Shown one piece after another: positions 7,842 through 14,899 of a stretch of DNA of 20,655 bases (within the stretch, counting starts at the first letter, position 1; every line of letters begins with the position of its first letter). A model generated the notes under the pieces. The model did not search any database. It had not been told where the DNA came from and saw only the letters and a list, made by a program, of their open reading frames with translations. The stretch is from JAXGQD01 sp964574395. GTDB taxonomy: Bacteria > Bacillota > Clostridia > Saccharofermentanales > Fastidiosipilaceae. The stretch covers positions 1 to 20,655 of the forward strand of contig CAZNNL010000035.1 of assembly GCA_964574395.1 (NCBI GenBank). Direction: 5' to 3'. Both the position numbers and the translations under genes were made by a program.

Positions 7842-7845
7842 AAGC

Positions 7846-9306
7846 TTAAAAAGGTATTTCTTCGTATGGATCAGACCCACTCTGCAAATATTCCAGGCTC
7901 TCAGATTCATGTAAAGCCTGATTACTCATCATTGCCGCATCTCCGCCGGCAGGTGGAATATACTCTGGCTCAATTATTTTTGAAGGCTCAATAAAGAGGG
8001 TAAACTCTGGAATCCACCCTAGCCAGATTGACTTTACCGGACCACTACGGTTTTTAGCAATAATCAGCTCAACCGTATTCGCTTGTTTACTTTTATCATT
8101 TTCCTCTTTGTCTTTTTCACGATATAACATCATGACGGAGTCAGCGTCCTGTTCAATAGAACCCGATTCTCGTAAATCCGATAGTATCGGACGAGGAACA
8201 TCACGTTTTTCTGATTCACGACTAAGTTGTGACAGGGCTAGTACGGCCACGTCCAGGTCTTTTGCCAATAATTTAAGTGTTCTTGAAATTTCTGAAATTT
8301 CTTGCTGTCTGCTCTCGCGGCGTCCCTTCAATGTCATTAATTGCAGATAGTCAATAACAACAAGATCTAAGTGATGTTCCATTTGTAATTGGCGACAACG
8401 GGCAATCATTTCAATAGGTGATAGGCCTGCAGAATCGTCTACAAATATTTTGGCATCTAAGAAAACAGCGGCTGCAGTGCCCAGCTTTCCCCAATCTGAG
8501 TTGTCTATATCTTTTGTGAACAAAAACTTTTGTGAGTCTACTTGACCATGAGAACTCAAAAGCCTCTTACCAATTTCTTCCTTCGACATTTCCAGGCTGA
8601 AAATGGCTACAGTTTTTTTGTGAAACAAAGCGGCGTTATGGGCTATGTTTAGAGCAAGTGAAGACTTGCCCATACCCGGTCTCGCTGCAAGAATATTAAG
8701 CGTGCCGTTACCAAGTCCACCCAAAGCGCGATCTAGTTTAGGAAAGCCAGTTTTAACACGTTTAGATGCACCATCATCTTTTGACTGGGCCTGCATCAGA
8801 TCTATCGTGCGTTTCAAAATGGGAGCAATGGCCTCAAGGCTACCTAATTTATTGCTAGCATTCAGGTCAAAAAGCTTTCTTGTAGAAACCGAGAGGACAT
8901 TTTCTGGTTTCGCATCAGTAGCTACACAAAGCGACTTAATCTCCTCGGCAACATCCATAACGCTGCGCAGAATATGTTTGTTGTAAACTTCCTTGGCGTA
9001 GATTTCCGCGCTCGCCGGAAGACGCATATCATCAACCAAACGATTTAAAAACAAAATTCCGCCCGCATTGTTAAAAGCATTGTGATCCTTTAGTTTTGAG
9101 CTCACCGTAACAGGGTCAATAGGCATGCGTTCTGTCTGAAGATCCAACATGGCTTGATAAATATCACGATGCAAGGGTTCGTAAAACACTTTTGCTTCTG
9201 GCAAAACGGAAATAATCGCACTAAACCACTTTTCGGACTGCAAAGCTGCCCCAATCGTGTTGCGCTCCATATTGCTATCGTGTGGAGACTCTTTGTACGC
9301 CGCCAT
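7846..9306 (-). CDS. dnaB: Replicative DNA helicase DnaB
   Basis: DnaB is the hexameric 5'-3' helicase that unwinds DNA at the replication fork. The 486-residue chain has an N-terminal helical collar domain (about 10-115) beginning SNMERNTIGA. A linker follows, then the RecA-like domain. Walker A is ARPGMGKS (208-215), Walker B is LVVIDYLQLM (315-324), and the DnaB signature includes RESGSIEQDAD and the arginine-finger region KNRSG (419-423). It starts 3 bp after the rplI stop, with only a weak AAGG upstream, which is consistent with coupled translation. rplI-dnaB adjacency is a classic Firmicute arrangement. The tail after about 445 is acidic and poorly conserved. Confidence 0.98.
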   Translation of the reverse strand: MAAYKESPHDSNMERNTIGAALQSEKWFSAIISVLPEAKVFYEPLHRDIYQAMLDLQTERMPIDPVTVSSKLKDHNAFNNAGGILFLNRLVDDMRLPASAEIYAKEVYNKHILRSVMDVAEEIKSLCVATDAKPENVLSVSTRKLFDLNASNKLGSLEAIAPILKRTIDLMQAQSKDDGASKRVKTGFPKLDRALGGLGNGTLNILAARPGMGKSSLALNIAHNAALFHKKTVAIFSLEMSKEEIGKRLLSSHGQVDSQKFLFTKDIDNSDWGKLGTAAAVFLDAKIFVDDSAGLSPIEMIARCRQLQMEHHLDLVVIDYLQLMTLKGRRESRQQEISEISRTLKLLAKDLDVAVLALSQLSRESEKRDVPRPILSDLRESGSIEQDADSVMMLYREKDKEENDKSKQANTVELIIAKNRSGPVKSIWLGWIPEFTLFIEPSKIIEPEYIPPAGGDAAMMSNQALHESESLEYLQSGSDPYEEIPF

Positions 9307-9309
9307 TTA

Positions 9310-9756
9310 CTAAACCTTTTCTTCCACTTTCACAGTGATTGGAACAGTCACTTCATTATGCAGTTTCAGATCTGCCGTAAAGCTACCAATATTTTTAATC
9401 GCGGTTTTTAGTGTGATGTCACGTTTATCCACAGTGAAGCCTTGGGTTTTCAAAACTGCTGCTACATCCATTGCTGTCACAGCACCGTAGAGCTTACCAG
9501 CTTCACCAGCCTTCATTTGTAGTGTAAAAGTCTGACCGTTCAGCTCAGATGCCAATTTTTGTGCTTCTTCTAACTCACGTTTAGCTTTCGCAGCTTGCGT
9601 TTGTTTACGTTGCTTAACATCATGAAGATTCTTCGGTGTAGCTTCTAAGGCTAGGTTACGACGGATTAGATAATTACGTGCATAGCCATCGTTGACCTCA
9701 ACAATATCATCTTCCTTGCCAACTGATTTCACATTCTCAAGTAAAATTACTTTCAT
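9310..9756 (-). CDS. rplI: 50S ribosomal protein L9
   Basis: L9 binds domain V of 23S rRNA near the base of the L1 stalk and projects from the large subunit. The 148 residues match bacterial L9. The N-terminal rRNA-binding domain begins MKVILLENVKSVGKEDDIVEV and contains NYLIRRNLAL. A long charged helix (about 50-75) connects to the C-terminal domain beginning near residue 80. AAGGAGA lies at 9769-9775, about 13 bases from the ATG, which is longer than usual. It appears to be the first gene of rplI-dnaB-tilS-hpt-ftsH, placed after the rpsR terminator and behind its own extended -10 promoter. Confidence 0.97.
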   Translation of the reverse strand: MKVILLENVKSVGKEDDIVEVNDGYARNYLIRRNLALEATPKNLHDVKQRKQTQAAKAKRELEEAQKLASELNGQTFTLQMKAGEAGKLYGAVTAMDVAAVLKTQGFTVDKRDITLKTAIKNIGSFTADLKLHNEVTVPITVKVEEKV

Positions 9757-9791
9757 CTTATTCGCCTATCTCCTTAAAAACTAATGCTAAT

Positions 9792-9800
9792 ATTCTAACA
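9792..9800 (-). promoter_or_regulatory. Candidate extended -10 promoter of rplI operon
   Basis: On the minus strand TGTTAGAAT matches an extended -10 (TG-N-TATAAT-like). It lies between the rpsR terminator and the rplI Shine-Dalgarno. No convincing -35 is visible. Confidence 0.45.
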
Positions 9801-9814
9801 TGAAAAACGTTCGT

Positions 9815-9850
9815 ATAAAAAAGGTTCGGTTGCTTGCTGCTTCCGAACCT
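9815..9850 (-). terminator. Rho-independent terminator after rpsR
   Basis: On the minus strand AGGTTCGG (9843-9850) pairs perfectly with CCGAACCT (9822-9829) around a 13-base loop, followed by a run of T. It ends the rpsF-ssb-rpsR transcript and separates it from rplI. Confidence 0.9.
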
Positions 9851-9876
9851 GTAGTGAATCTATTAAAGCGTTATGC

Positions 9877-10155
9877 TCATTCGCCGGTGTAAGGCATCAA
9901 TGCAACGTGACGTGCTCTTTTTATTGAGGTCGTTAACTCACGTTGATGCTTGGCACAAGTACCACTCATGCGTTTTGGTAAAATTTTTCCTCTTTCAGAA
10001 ACAAACTTTTTCAAACGTGGTACATCTTTATAATCAATAACTTCTACTTTATCAGCACAGAAAGCGCAAACTTTACGTCTTGTACGACGCATACGCATGC
10101 CTCTGCCGCCTTCGCGGTCACCATAGCTGGATCTTCCGCCTTTATAATCAGCCAT
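9877..10155 (-). CDS. rpsR: 30S ribosomal protein S18
   Basis: S18 binds the platform of the 30S subunit as a pair with S6. The 92 residues have a basic, Gly/Arg-rich N-terminal extension (about residues 5-28). The conserved core follows with EVIDYKDVPRLKKFVSERGK and IKRARHVALMPYTGE. The chain is the Cys-containing zinc form: CAFC (30-33) plus CAKH give four likely ligands, where E. coli S18 has lost most of them. AAGGAG lies 9 bases before the ATG. It is third in rpsF-ssb-rpsR with 34 bp to ssb, and a terminator follows. Confidence 0.97.
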   Translation of the reverse strand: MADYKGGRSSYGDREGGRGMRMRRTRRKVCAFCADKVEVIDYKDVPRLKKFVSERGKILPKRMSGTCAKHQRELTTSIKRARHVALMPYTGE

Positions 10156-10189
10156 CTTGCTGTTCTCCTTTCAATTAGTAGTAGCGCGT

Positions 10190-10654
10190 TTATACGTCGA
10201 AGGGTAAGACCGTATCATCAGGAGCAGGGACAAATTCATCTTTGTATCCACCACTGGGTCTAGTTGTTGCTGGCGCTGCGCTAGGGCTTGGGTAGTTACT
10301 ACGCTCACCATAGTTTGCGTTCTGGCTATCGCCACCACCCTTACTTTCTGTAAAGTAAGCTTCATCTACAACCACTTCAGTCTTGTATTGTCTTTTACCT
10401 TCGTTATCATCCCAAGAACTCGTTTGAATGCTGCCAACAACAGCAATTCGAGCACCTTTAGTAAAATAACGCGCAATGAAATCTGCAGTTTGTCTCCACG
10501 CCGTGCAGTTAATAAAATCTGCTTGACGCTCTCCGCTTGCACTTTTAAAGCGACGGTCAACAGCAACTGTGAATTGACACACGTTAATATTGTTAGGTGT
10601 GCTACGCAGTTCAGGATCTCGGGTTAAACGCCCCATTAAAATAACTTTGTTCAT
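10190..10654 (-). CDS. ssb: Single-stranded DNA-binding protein SSB
   Basis: SSB coats single-stranded DNA and recruits replication and repair proteins through its acidic C-terminal tip. The 154-residue chain has an OB-fold (about 1-108) starting MNKVILMGRLTRDPELR and including FINCTAWRQTADFIARYF. A Gly/Asn/Ser/Pro-rich linker (about 108-140) follows. The tip reads DDTVLPFDV: the expected acidic-LPF ending is present, but two more residues (Asp-Val) follow the Phe before TAA at 10190-10192. AAGGAG is well placed upstream. It lies between rpsF and rpsR, the standard arrangement, so it is the main replicative SSB rather than a mobile-element copy. Confidence 0.97.
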   Translation of the reverse strand: MNKVILMGRLTRDPELRSTPNNINVCQFTVAVDRRFKSASGERQADFINCTAWRQTADFIARYFTKGARIAVVGSIQTSSWDDNEGKRQYKTEVVVDEAYFTESKGGGDSQNANYGERSNYPSPSAAPATTRPSGGYKDEFVPAPDDTVLPFDV

Positions 10655-10688
10655 GAGTGCTCCTTTCGCTCATTCTCGTACGTATTAG

Positions 10689-10976
10689 CTAATCGCCTTT
10701 ACGAACGACAAGATAACGTAAAACGCCTTCAGTAATGCTCATGATGCGCTCAATTTCTTTAGGCGCTTCGGGCTCTGCATTAAAATGTAAAAGAGTGTAG
10801 ACGCCTTCTTTGTGGTCTTCAATCTCATACGCTAAACGCTTGCGACCCCAAGCCTCTACTTCACCGACGGTACCGACAGATGCAACAAGTGCGTTAACAC
10901 GCTCATGCGCAGCCGCAAGCTCTTCTTCACTGAGAGCAGGACTCATGATATACAACATTTCATATTCTCTAGCCAA
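10689..10976 (-). CDS. rpsF: 30S ribosomal protein S6 (TTG start)
   Basis: S6 pairs with S18 on the 30S platform. The 95-residue product begins with TTG, then AREYEMLYIMSPALSEEE, and contains the conserved WGRKRLAYEIEDHKEGVYTLLHF and a C-terminal LRYLVVRKGD. The frame is open to an ATG at 11069, but that would add a 31-residue N-terminal stretch unlike S6. The first ATG inside the gene would delete the first strand. TTG at 10974-10976 gives the family start and has a very strong GGGGAGGTG (10985-10993) at 8-base spacing. It is the first gene of rpsF-ssb-rpsR, with a promoter at 11060-11088. Confidence 0.93.
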   Translation of the reverse strand: MAREYEMLYIMSPALSEEELAAAHERVNALVASVGTVGEVEAWGRKRLAYEIEDHKEGVYTLLHFNAEPEAPKEIERIMSITEGVLRYLVVRKGD

Positions 10977-10984
10977 TTCTGGTT

Positions 10985-10993
10985 CACCTCCCC
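10985..10993 (-). promoter_or_regulatory. Strong ribosome binding site fixing the rpsF TTG start
   Basis: GGGGAGGTG on the minus strand lies 8 bases upstream of TTG 10974-10976. It is the best Shine-Dalgarno near any candidate start of this gene and supports the non-ATG start. Confidence 0.8.
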
Positions 10994-11005
10994 TTGGACT
11001 AAACG

Positions 11006-11026
11006 ACTCTGTACTTTGTGCAGAGT
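11006..11026 (-). promoter_or_regulatory. Hairpin in the rpsF leader
   Basis: ACTCTG (11021-11026) and CAGAGT (11006-11011) on the minus strand can pair around a 9-base loop, 12 bases before the rpsF Shine-Dalgarno. A second short stem, GCTG/CAGC, lies near 11041-11053. Autoregulation by S6:S18 through an mRNA leader is known in other bacteria, but I cannot match these stems to that motif. Confidence 0.4.
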
Positions 11027-11059
11027 GAGGACATTGATAAGCTGTTAAACAGCGTTGGT

Positions 11060-11088
11060 AGACTAACACTATTTTTCATTCGAGTCAA
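11060..11088 (-). promoter_or_regulatory. Candidate promoter of rpsF-ssb-rpsR
   Basis: On the minus strand TTGACT (11083-11088), a 17-bp spacer and TAGTCT (11060-11065) with an extended TG before the -10. It overlaps the end of the sua5/ywlE gene, so the ribosomal operon can start inside the preceding gene and also receive read-through. Confidence 0.5.
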
Positions 11089-12665
11089 GCATAAATCACT
11101 TTAGTCAAGTGTTTAATCATATGAGCAAGCTGCTTTGCACTAGAACGGTAGACTGCTTCATTGCCTCCATAAGGATCATTTACATCTAAGAAGGTTTCAG
11201 AATTAATGTAGCGAGAAAGATATTTTGCCAAAGAGAATATGCGCTCACTTGCTTGCGGTGCCATGCTGCGTAATGCTTCAGCCTGTCCTTCGGTCATACA
11301 TAAAATCAAATCTGCATTAGCGATGATATCCTGATTTAAGCGTTGTGCACGATGATTGGACAGGTCGATACCATAATCTTCTTTCAAAACTAAAGCAGAA
11401 AGTGTAGTTATTTCATCGCCTGGGAAAGCTGCCAAACCAGCAGATATTGCTTGCCATGGCAGTTTCTCTTGTGCTGCGAAATGATTAAAAAGTCCTTCTG
11501 CCATAGGGCTTCTACAGGTGTTACCCGTACATACAAACAAGAGTTTCTTTTGTGAGGCACCACTCGCTTTTTCTAGACGATTCATGTAAGCCGCTCCGAC
11601 TTCACTGTGCGGCAATGCTTCAACAACGATTAAATCAATATCTTCCTCGTCTAATTCCCGCAAGGCCGAGAAGAAATGTTGTGCAGCTATGGAACCGTCT
11701 TCAGATTCTTCAAAAGCCAATGTAATAGAGTTAAGGCTTCGCTCACTAAATTTTTCTAATAGTTTTGTAGCTAAAGCATCAGATACATATAAACCTAAAC
11801 TACTTTCTGTTGGTTCTTGTTCGAGAAGTTCTGCGAATGTTGCAACTTTTTCTTCAATAGTTTCGCCACGCAAAACTACTACTGCTGTCTTAGGAGCATA
11901 ATGGCGATATTTCATGCCAGGCGCTTTGGGTGCTTTGCTAATATCTTCCGTGCTGGCACCAGATTGCAGTCTGACTCTCCAATCCTCATATCGCGGCGAA
12001 AAATCTTTTCTACTTTCTAAAAAACGAATCAAGCGTTCCGCAGTAACAGAGCCCGGACGCAAAATCTTTATATCTTGAACATCACTCAAATCTAAGACAG
12101 TCGATTCCAAGCCGACCTCGCACGGTCCACCATCGATGATAAGCGGTATGCTTCCGGCTAGATCATGGTATACATGTTCTGCCTCTGTAGGGGAAGGCAT
12201 GCCTGAAATGTTAGCGGATGGCGCAGCAATGGGAGCGCCACATAGCGCTATCAGTGCCCTGGCTATCGGTTTTGAAGGTATCCGCACTGCGACCGTGTCT
12301 AAACCAGCAGTCAATGCTTCAGGAACGAAATCGCGTTTCTTCAAAACGTACGTAATGGGACCAGGTGAAAAAAGCTGTATTAAGGCTTCTTCCAGCTTCC
12401 CCAAAGGCATAACTAAGTGACTGAGATCAGACAAATTATTAACATGAGCAATGATTGGATTGTCACCAGGCCGACCTTTTGCCAAATAGATTTTAGCAAT
12501 AGCCTCAGGGTCCAATGCCAAAGCACCTAGTCCATAGACTGTCTCTGTCGGAAAAGCAACGCACTCACCCGCCTTAATTAATGCTGCTGCGGGTTCCAAC
12601 AGTATTTTCAATGCCTCTTTATTTCGTAAACTGGAAGCGGGAATTCTCAAAACTTCGGTATGCAT
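11085..12665 (-). CDS. Sua5 threonylcarbamoyl-AMP synthase fused to YwlE-type phosphatase
   Basis: One 526-residue open frame joins two enzymes. Residues 1-365 are a complete Sua5: the YrdC domain with KGRPGDNPIIAH (64-75) and PSANISG (149-155), the Sua5 linker motif PGMKYRHYAP (249-258), and the C-terminal Sua5 domain ending near 368. Sua5 makes threonylcarbamoyl-AMP from threonine, bicarbonate and ATP for t6A37 of ANN-reading tRNAs. Residues 374-526 are a low-molecular-weight phosphatase with loop CTGNTCRS (nucleophile C379, R385) and general acid D497 in DPYGG. Thr in the loop (CTGNTCR) and DPYGG resemble Bacillus YwlE, an arginine phosphatase, more than tyrosine phosphatases. In Bacillus the two are separate nearby genes (ywlC, ywlE). 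It starts 2 bp after prfA. Confidence 0.93.
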   Translation of the reverse strand: MHTEVLRIPASSLRNKEALKILLEPAAALIKAGECVAFPTETVYGLGALALDPEAIAKIYLAKGRPGDNPIIAHVNNLSDLSHLVMPLGKLEEALIQLFSPGPITYVLKKRDFVPEALTAGLDTVAVRIPSKPIARALIALCGAPIAAPSANISGMPSPTEAEHVYHDLAGSIPLIIDGGPCEVGLESTVLDLSDVQDIKILRPGSVTAERLIRFLESRKDFSPRYEDWRVRLQSGASTEDISKAPKAPGMKYRHYAPKTAVVVLRGETIEEKVATFAELLEQEPTESSLGLYVSDALATKLLEKFSERSLNSITLAFEESEDGSIAAQHFFSALRELDEEDIDLIVVEALPHSEVGAAYMNRLEKASGASQKKLLFVCTGNTCRSPMAEGLFNHFAAQEKLPWQAISAGLAAFPGDEITTLSALVLKEDYGIDLSNHRAQRLNQDIIANADLILCMTEGQAEALRSMAPQASERIFSLAKYLSRYINSETFLDVNDPYGGNEAVYRSSAKQLAHMIKHLTKVIYA

Positions 12666-12667
12666 GC

Positions 12668-13744
12668 TTACTTATCCTTTTCACCCTGGCCAAGTTGCTC
12701 GCTGCGTTCAGCATTGCTCAATTTTGTGACAATTTCATCCATGTCACCTGCTAGTATTTCGTCTATTTTATAGAGTGTCAAACCAATACGATGATCGCTA
12801 ACACGTCCTTGATGATAATTATACGTCCTAATTCGCTCGCTGCGGTCCCCACTGCCAACTTGATTTTTTCTTAGACTATCTTCTGCATCCTTAACTTCTG
12901 CCATGGCTATATCCATTAGTTTTGTCCGAAGAACACGCATAGCCTTTTCTTTGTTTTTATGTTGCGAACGCTCATCTTGACAAGTAACTACAACGCCAGA
13001 CGGCAAGTGTGTAATTCGAATCGCTGAAGACGTTTTGTTAACATGCTGGCCTCCAGCTCCTGAGGCACGATATGTATCAATCTGTAAATCTGCAGGATTA
13101 ATCTCAAACTCTAATTCATCAGCTTCTGGCATAACTGCGACAGTGCAAGTTGAGGTATGAATTCTCCCGCCTGACTCTGTGACAGGTACACGTTGTACGC
13201 GATGCACACCGCTTTCATACTTGAATAAGCTGTAAGCACCATCACCGTTTAACTCAAACACTACTTCTTTAAGCCCACCAAGCTCCGTTTCGCTGACATC
13301 TACCAACTCAGATTGTAAGTTGTGTTGTGCGGCAAAAGCTTCATACATTTTGTACAACACTCCCGCGAATAAAGCTGCTTCTTCTCCACCAGCACCTGCC
13401 CTAATCTCAATAACGATACGTTTACTGTCACGCGGGTCTTTTGGAGCCATAAGTCTTTGGAGCTCAGCCTCATTTTCCTCTACGGCAAGCGTTAAACTTT
13501 TTATTTCGTCTCTTGCCATTTCGCGCATTTCAGAATCATCCTCATTCTGGAAGATGCTTTGTGCGTCATCAAGCTCGGTCTTCAAGGATTCTCCTAACTG
13601 TAGCGCCTGAACTATGGGTTCTAGGTCTGAGTGTTCCTTGACAACTTCTTGATATCTTTTTTGATCCGCTAGAATGCTGGCATCCATCAAAAGTTGTGCA
13701 AGCTCTTCATAGCGGTTTATGATGTTTTGTCTACCGACTTCCAT
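12668..13744 (-). CDS. prfA: Peptide chain release factor 1
   Basis: RF1 reads UAA and UAG and triggers peptide release. The 358-residue chain has an N-terminal coiled region (about 1-100). The stop-codon-reading motif PVT (187-189) sits within VQRVPVTESGGRIHTST, the RF1-type rather than RF2-type SPF motif. The catalytic GGQ is at 231-233 in ASGAGGQHVNKTSSAIR. The ATG at 13744 overlaps the end of the DUF951 gene by 14 bp and has AGGAGG plus a closer AAGG upstream. It lies one gene after prmC, whose product methylates the GGQ glutamine, so modifier and substrate are co-transcribed. Confidence 0.98.
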   Translation of the reverse strand: MEVGRQNIINRYEELAQLLMDASILADQKRYQEVVKEHSDLEPIVQALQLGESLKTELDDAQSIFQNEDDSEMREMARDEIKSLTLAVEENEAELQRLMAPKDPRDSKRIVIEIRAGAGGEEAALFAGVLYKMYEAFAAQHNLQSELVDVSETELGGLKEVVFELNGDGAYSLFKYESGVHRVQRVPVTESGGRIHTSTCTVAVMPEADELEFEINPADLQIDTYRASGAGGQHVNKTSSAIRITHLPSGVVVTCQDERSQHKNKEKAMRVLRTKLMDIAMAEVKDAEDSLRKNQVGSGDRSERIRTYNYHQGRVSDHRIGLTLYKIDEILAGDMDEIVTKLSNAERSEQLGQGEKDK

Positions 13745-13964
13745 CCTTTTCTTCCTCCTGAGTTTGTGGCATTTCTACTGCCTTAGTCATTTTTTCAAGT
13801 CTGGCTCTTGTTAGTGTAATCAAATGTCCACAGCCAGAGCAATGAAGTTTAATATCTGCACCAACGCGAAGCACTTTCCACCGAGCCGAGCCGCAAGGAT
13901 GAGGCTTTTTCATCAGCACAATTTCACCTTCCTGATAGGGATACAAGAAGAATTTACTAGACAT
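13731..13964 (-). CDS. DUF951 family small zinc-ribbon-like protein
   Basis: The 77-residue protein matches the DUF951 pattern: EGEIVLMKKPHPCGSARWKV, then VGADIKLHCSGCGHLITL. The cysteines of HPCG and CSGCGH could bind a metal. The frame is open to 14006, but ATG 13964 gives the family length and has GTGAGG 6 bases upstream. Its start overlaps the prmC stop by 8 bp (ATGTCTAG) and its end overlaps prfA by 14 bp, so all three are probably translationally coupled. The biochemical role is unknown. In other Firmicutes relatives occur near translation and replication genes; here it separates prmC from prfA. The tail after about residue 60 is Glu/Lys-rich. Confidence 0.85.
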   Translation of the reverse strand: MSSKFFLYPYQEGEIVLMKKPHPCGSARWKVLRVGADIKLHCSGCGHLITLTRARLEKMTKAVEMPQTQEEEKDGSR

Positions 13965-14898
13965 TACATGCCTCACTTTCATCTTCATACAAATATTGAA
14001 AAACACTCACGCGATCTCTCTTGGCAAAATCTTGACTTAAGCTTACAAAACGAAATGGCGTGTCCTTCGCCAAGTTCCTCAAGCCTTCGGCTTGCTGGTA
14101 GCCATGTTCTAAGAGTACAAAGGCTCCAGGTTTCAAAAATTGGGGACCTTCCGAAAAAATACGACGATAAAAGTCCAAACCATCAGCACCCGCTAGTAAA
14201 GCAAGTGACGGCTCAAAGTCTTTCACAGCACTATCTAAAGCTTGATATTCCGTATCCGTCACGTAAGGCGGGTTTGAAAACAACAAGTCGTATTTATAAG
14301 TTGATTCTTGTGGCCACAAATCCGTTTTTTCAAATTTTACACTAGCGTCGCCAAGAAGATTTTCGTGATTTTTTTTGGCAAAACCAAGCGCCTCCTCCGA
14401 AATCTCTGTAGCGGTAATTTGTAGACATGGCGAGCTTTCCTTGTCTGTTTGTTTTTGCCATTCCCTTGCCAGTACTAGGCTTAAACAAGCACTTCCCGTG
14501 CACAACTCAAGCACCTGCAAGCTGTCTTGTGCCTGGCGTTTTTGGCTTTGTAGATTCAAGTATCGCAAAGTTTCTGTGACGAGCAGCTCACTATCCGGTC
14601 TAGGAATCAGAACGCCTTCGCCAACATAAATTGGGTAGCCATAAAAATAGGTTTGTCCGATGACATATGCATCCGGCTCTCCGTTTTTAAGTCGTTGAAG
14701 CGCCGAGAAATAAGCCCTTAGTACATCTGCTTCTACAATCGATTGCATGGAAGTTCGAAGTTTCAATTCACTTATTTTTACTTGGGATGCCAGAAGCCTT
14801 ATACATCTTTGTCTGGTGTCACTGCCGCCGCCCAGCACCTTTTGACCTTCCGCAATTGCTTCAGCGATACTCAACTGCACAGTTGAGCTATGTGTCAC
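13957..14898 (-). CDS. prmC: Release-factor glutamine N5-methyltransferase PrmC
   Basis: PrmC uses S-adenosylmethionine to methylate the glutamine of GGQ in RF1 and RF2, which raises termination efficiency. The 313-residue protein has an N-terminal helical substrate domain (about 1-85) and the conserved LIPRPDSELLV (97-107). The SAM-binding loop is ELCTGSACLS (131-140), a variant of the usual DLGTGSG. The catalytic NPPY is at 209-212. The start is GTG (14896-14898), one base after the TAG of DUF1385 (TAGCGTG), with no strong Shine-Dalgarno; re-initiation is the likely mode. The C-terminal tail overlaps the DUF951 start. Identity is secure, the exact start less so. Confidence 0.95.
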   Translation of the reverse strand: MTHSSTVQLSIAEAIAEGQKVLGGGSDTRQRCIRLLASQVKISELKLRTSMQSIVEADVLRAYFSALQRLKNGEPDAYVIGQTYFYGYPIYVGEGVLIPRPDSELLVTETLRYLNLQSQKRQAQDSLQVLELCTGSACLSLVLAREWQKQTDKESSPCLQITATEISEEALGFAKKNHENLLGDASVKFEKTDLWPQESTYKYDLLFSNPPYVTDTEYQALDSAVKDFEPSLALLAGADGLDFYRRIFSEGPQFLKPGAFVLLEHGYQQAEGLRNLAKDTPFRFVSLSQDFAKRDRVSVFQYLYEDESEACNV

Positions 14899-14899
14899 G

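Noticed and set aside
10977..11053. Known S6:S18-binding leader before rpsF
   Set aside because: Hairpins are present, but I could not find the expected conserved loop sequence, so only a generic leader hairpin is listed.
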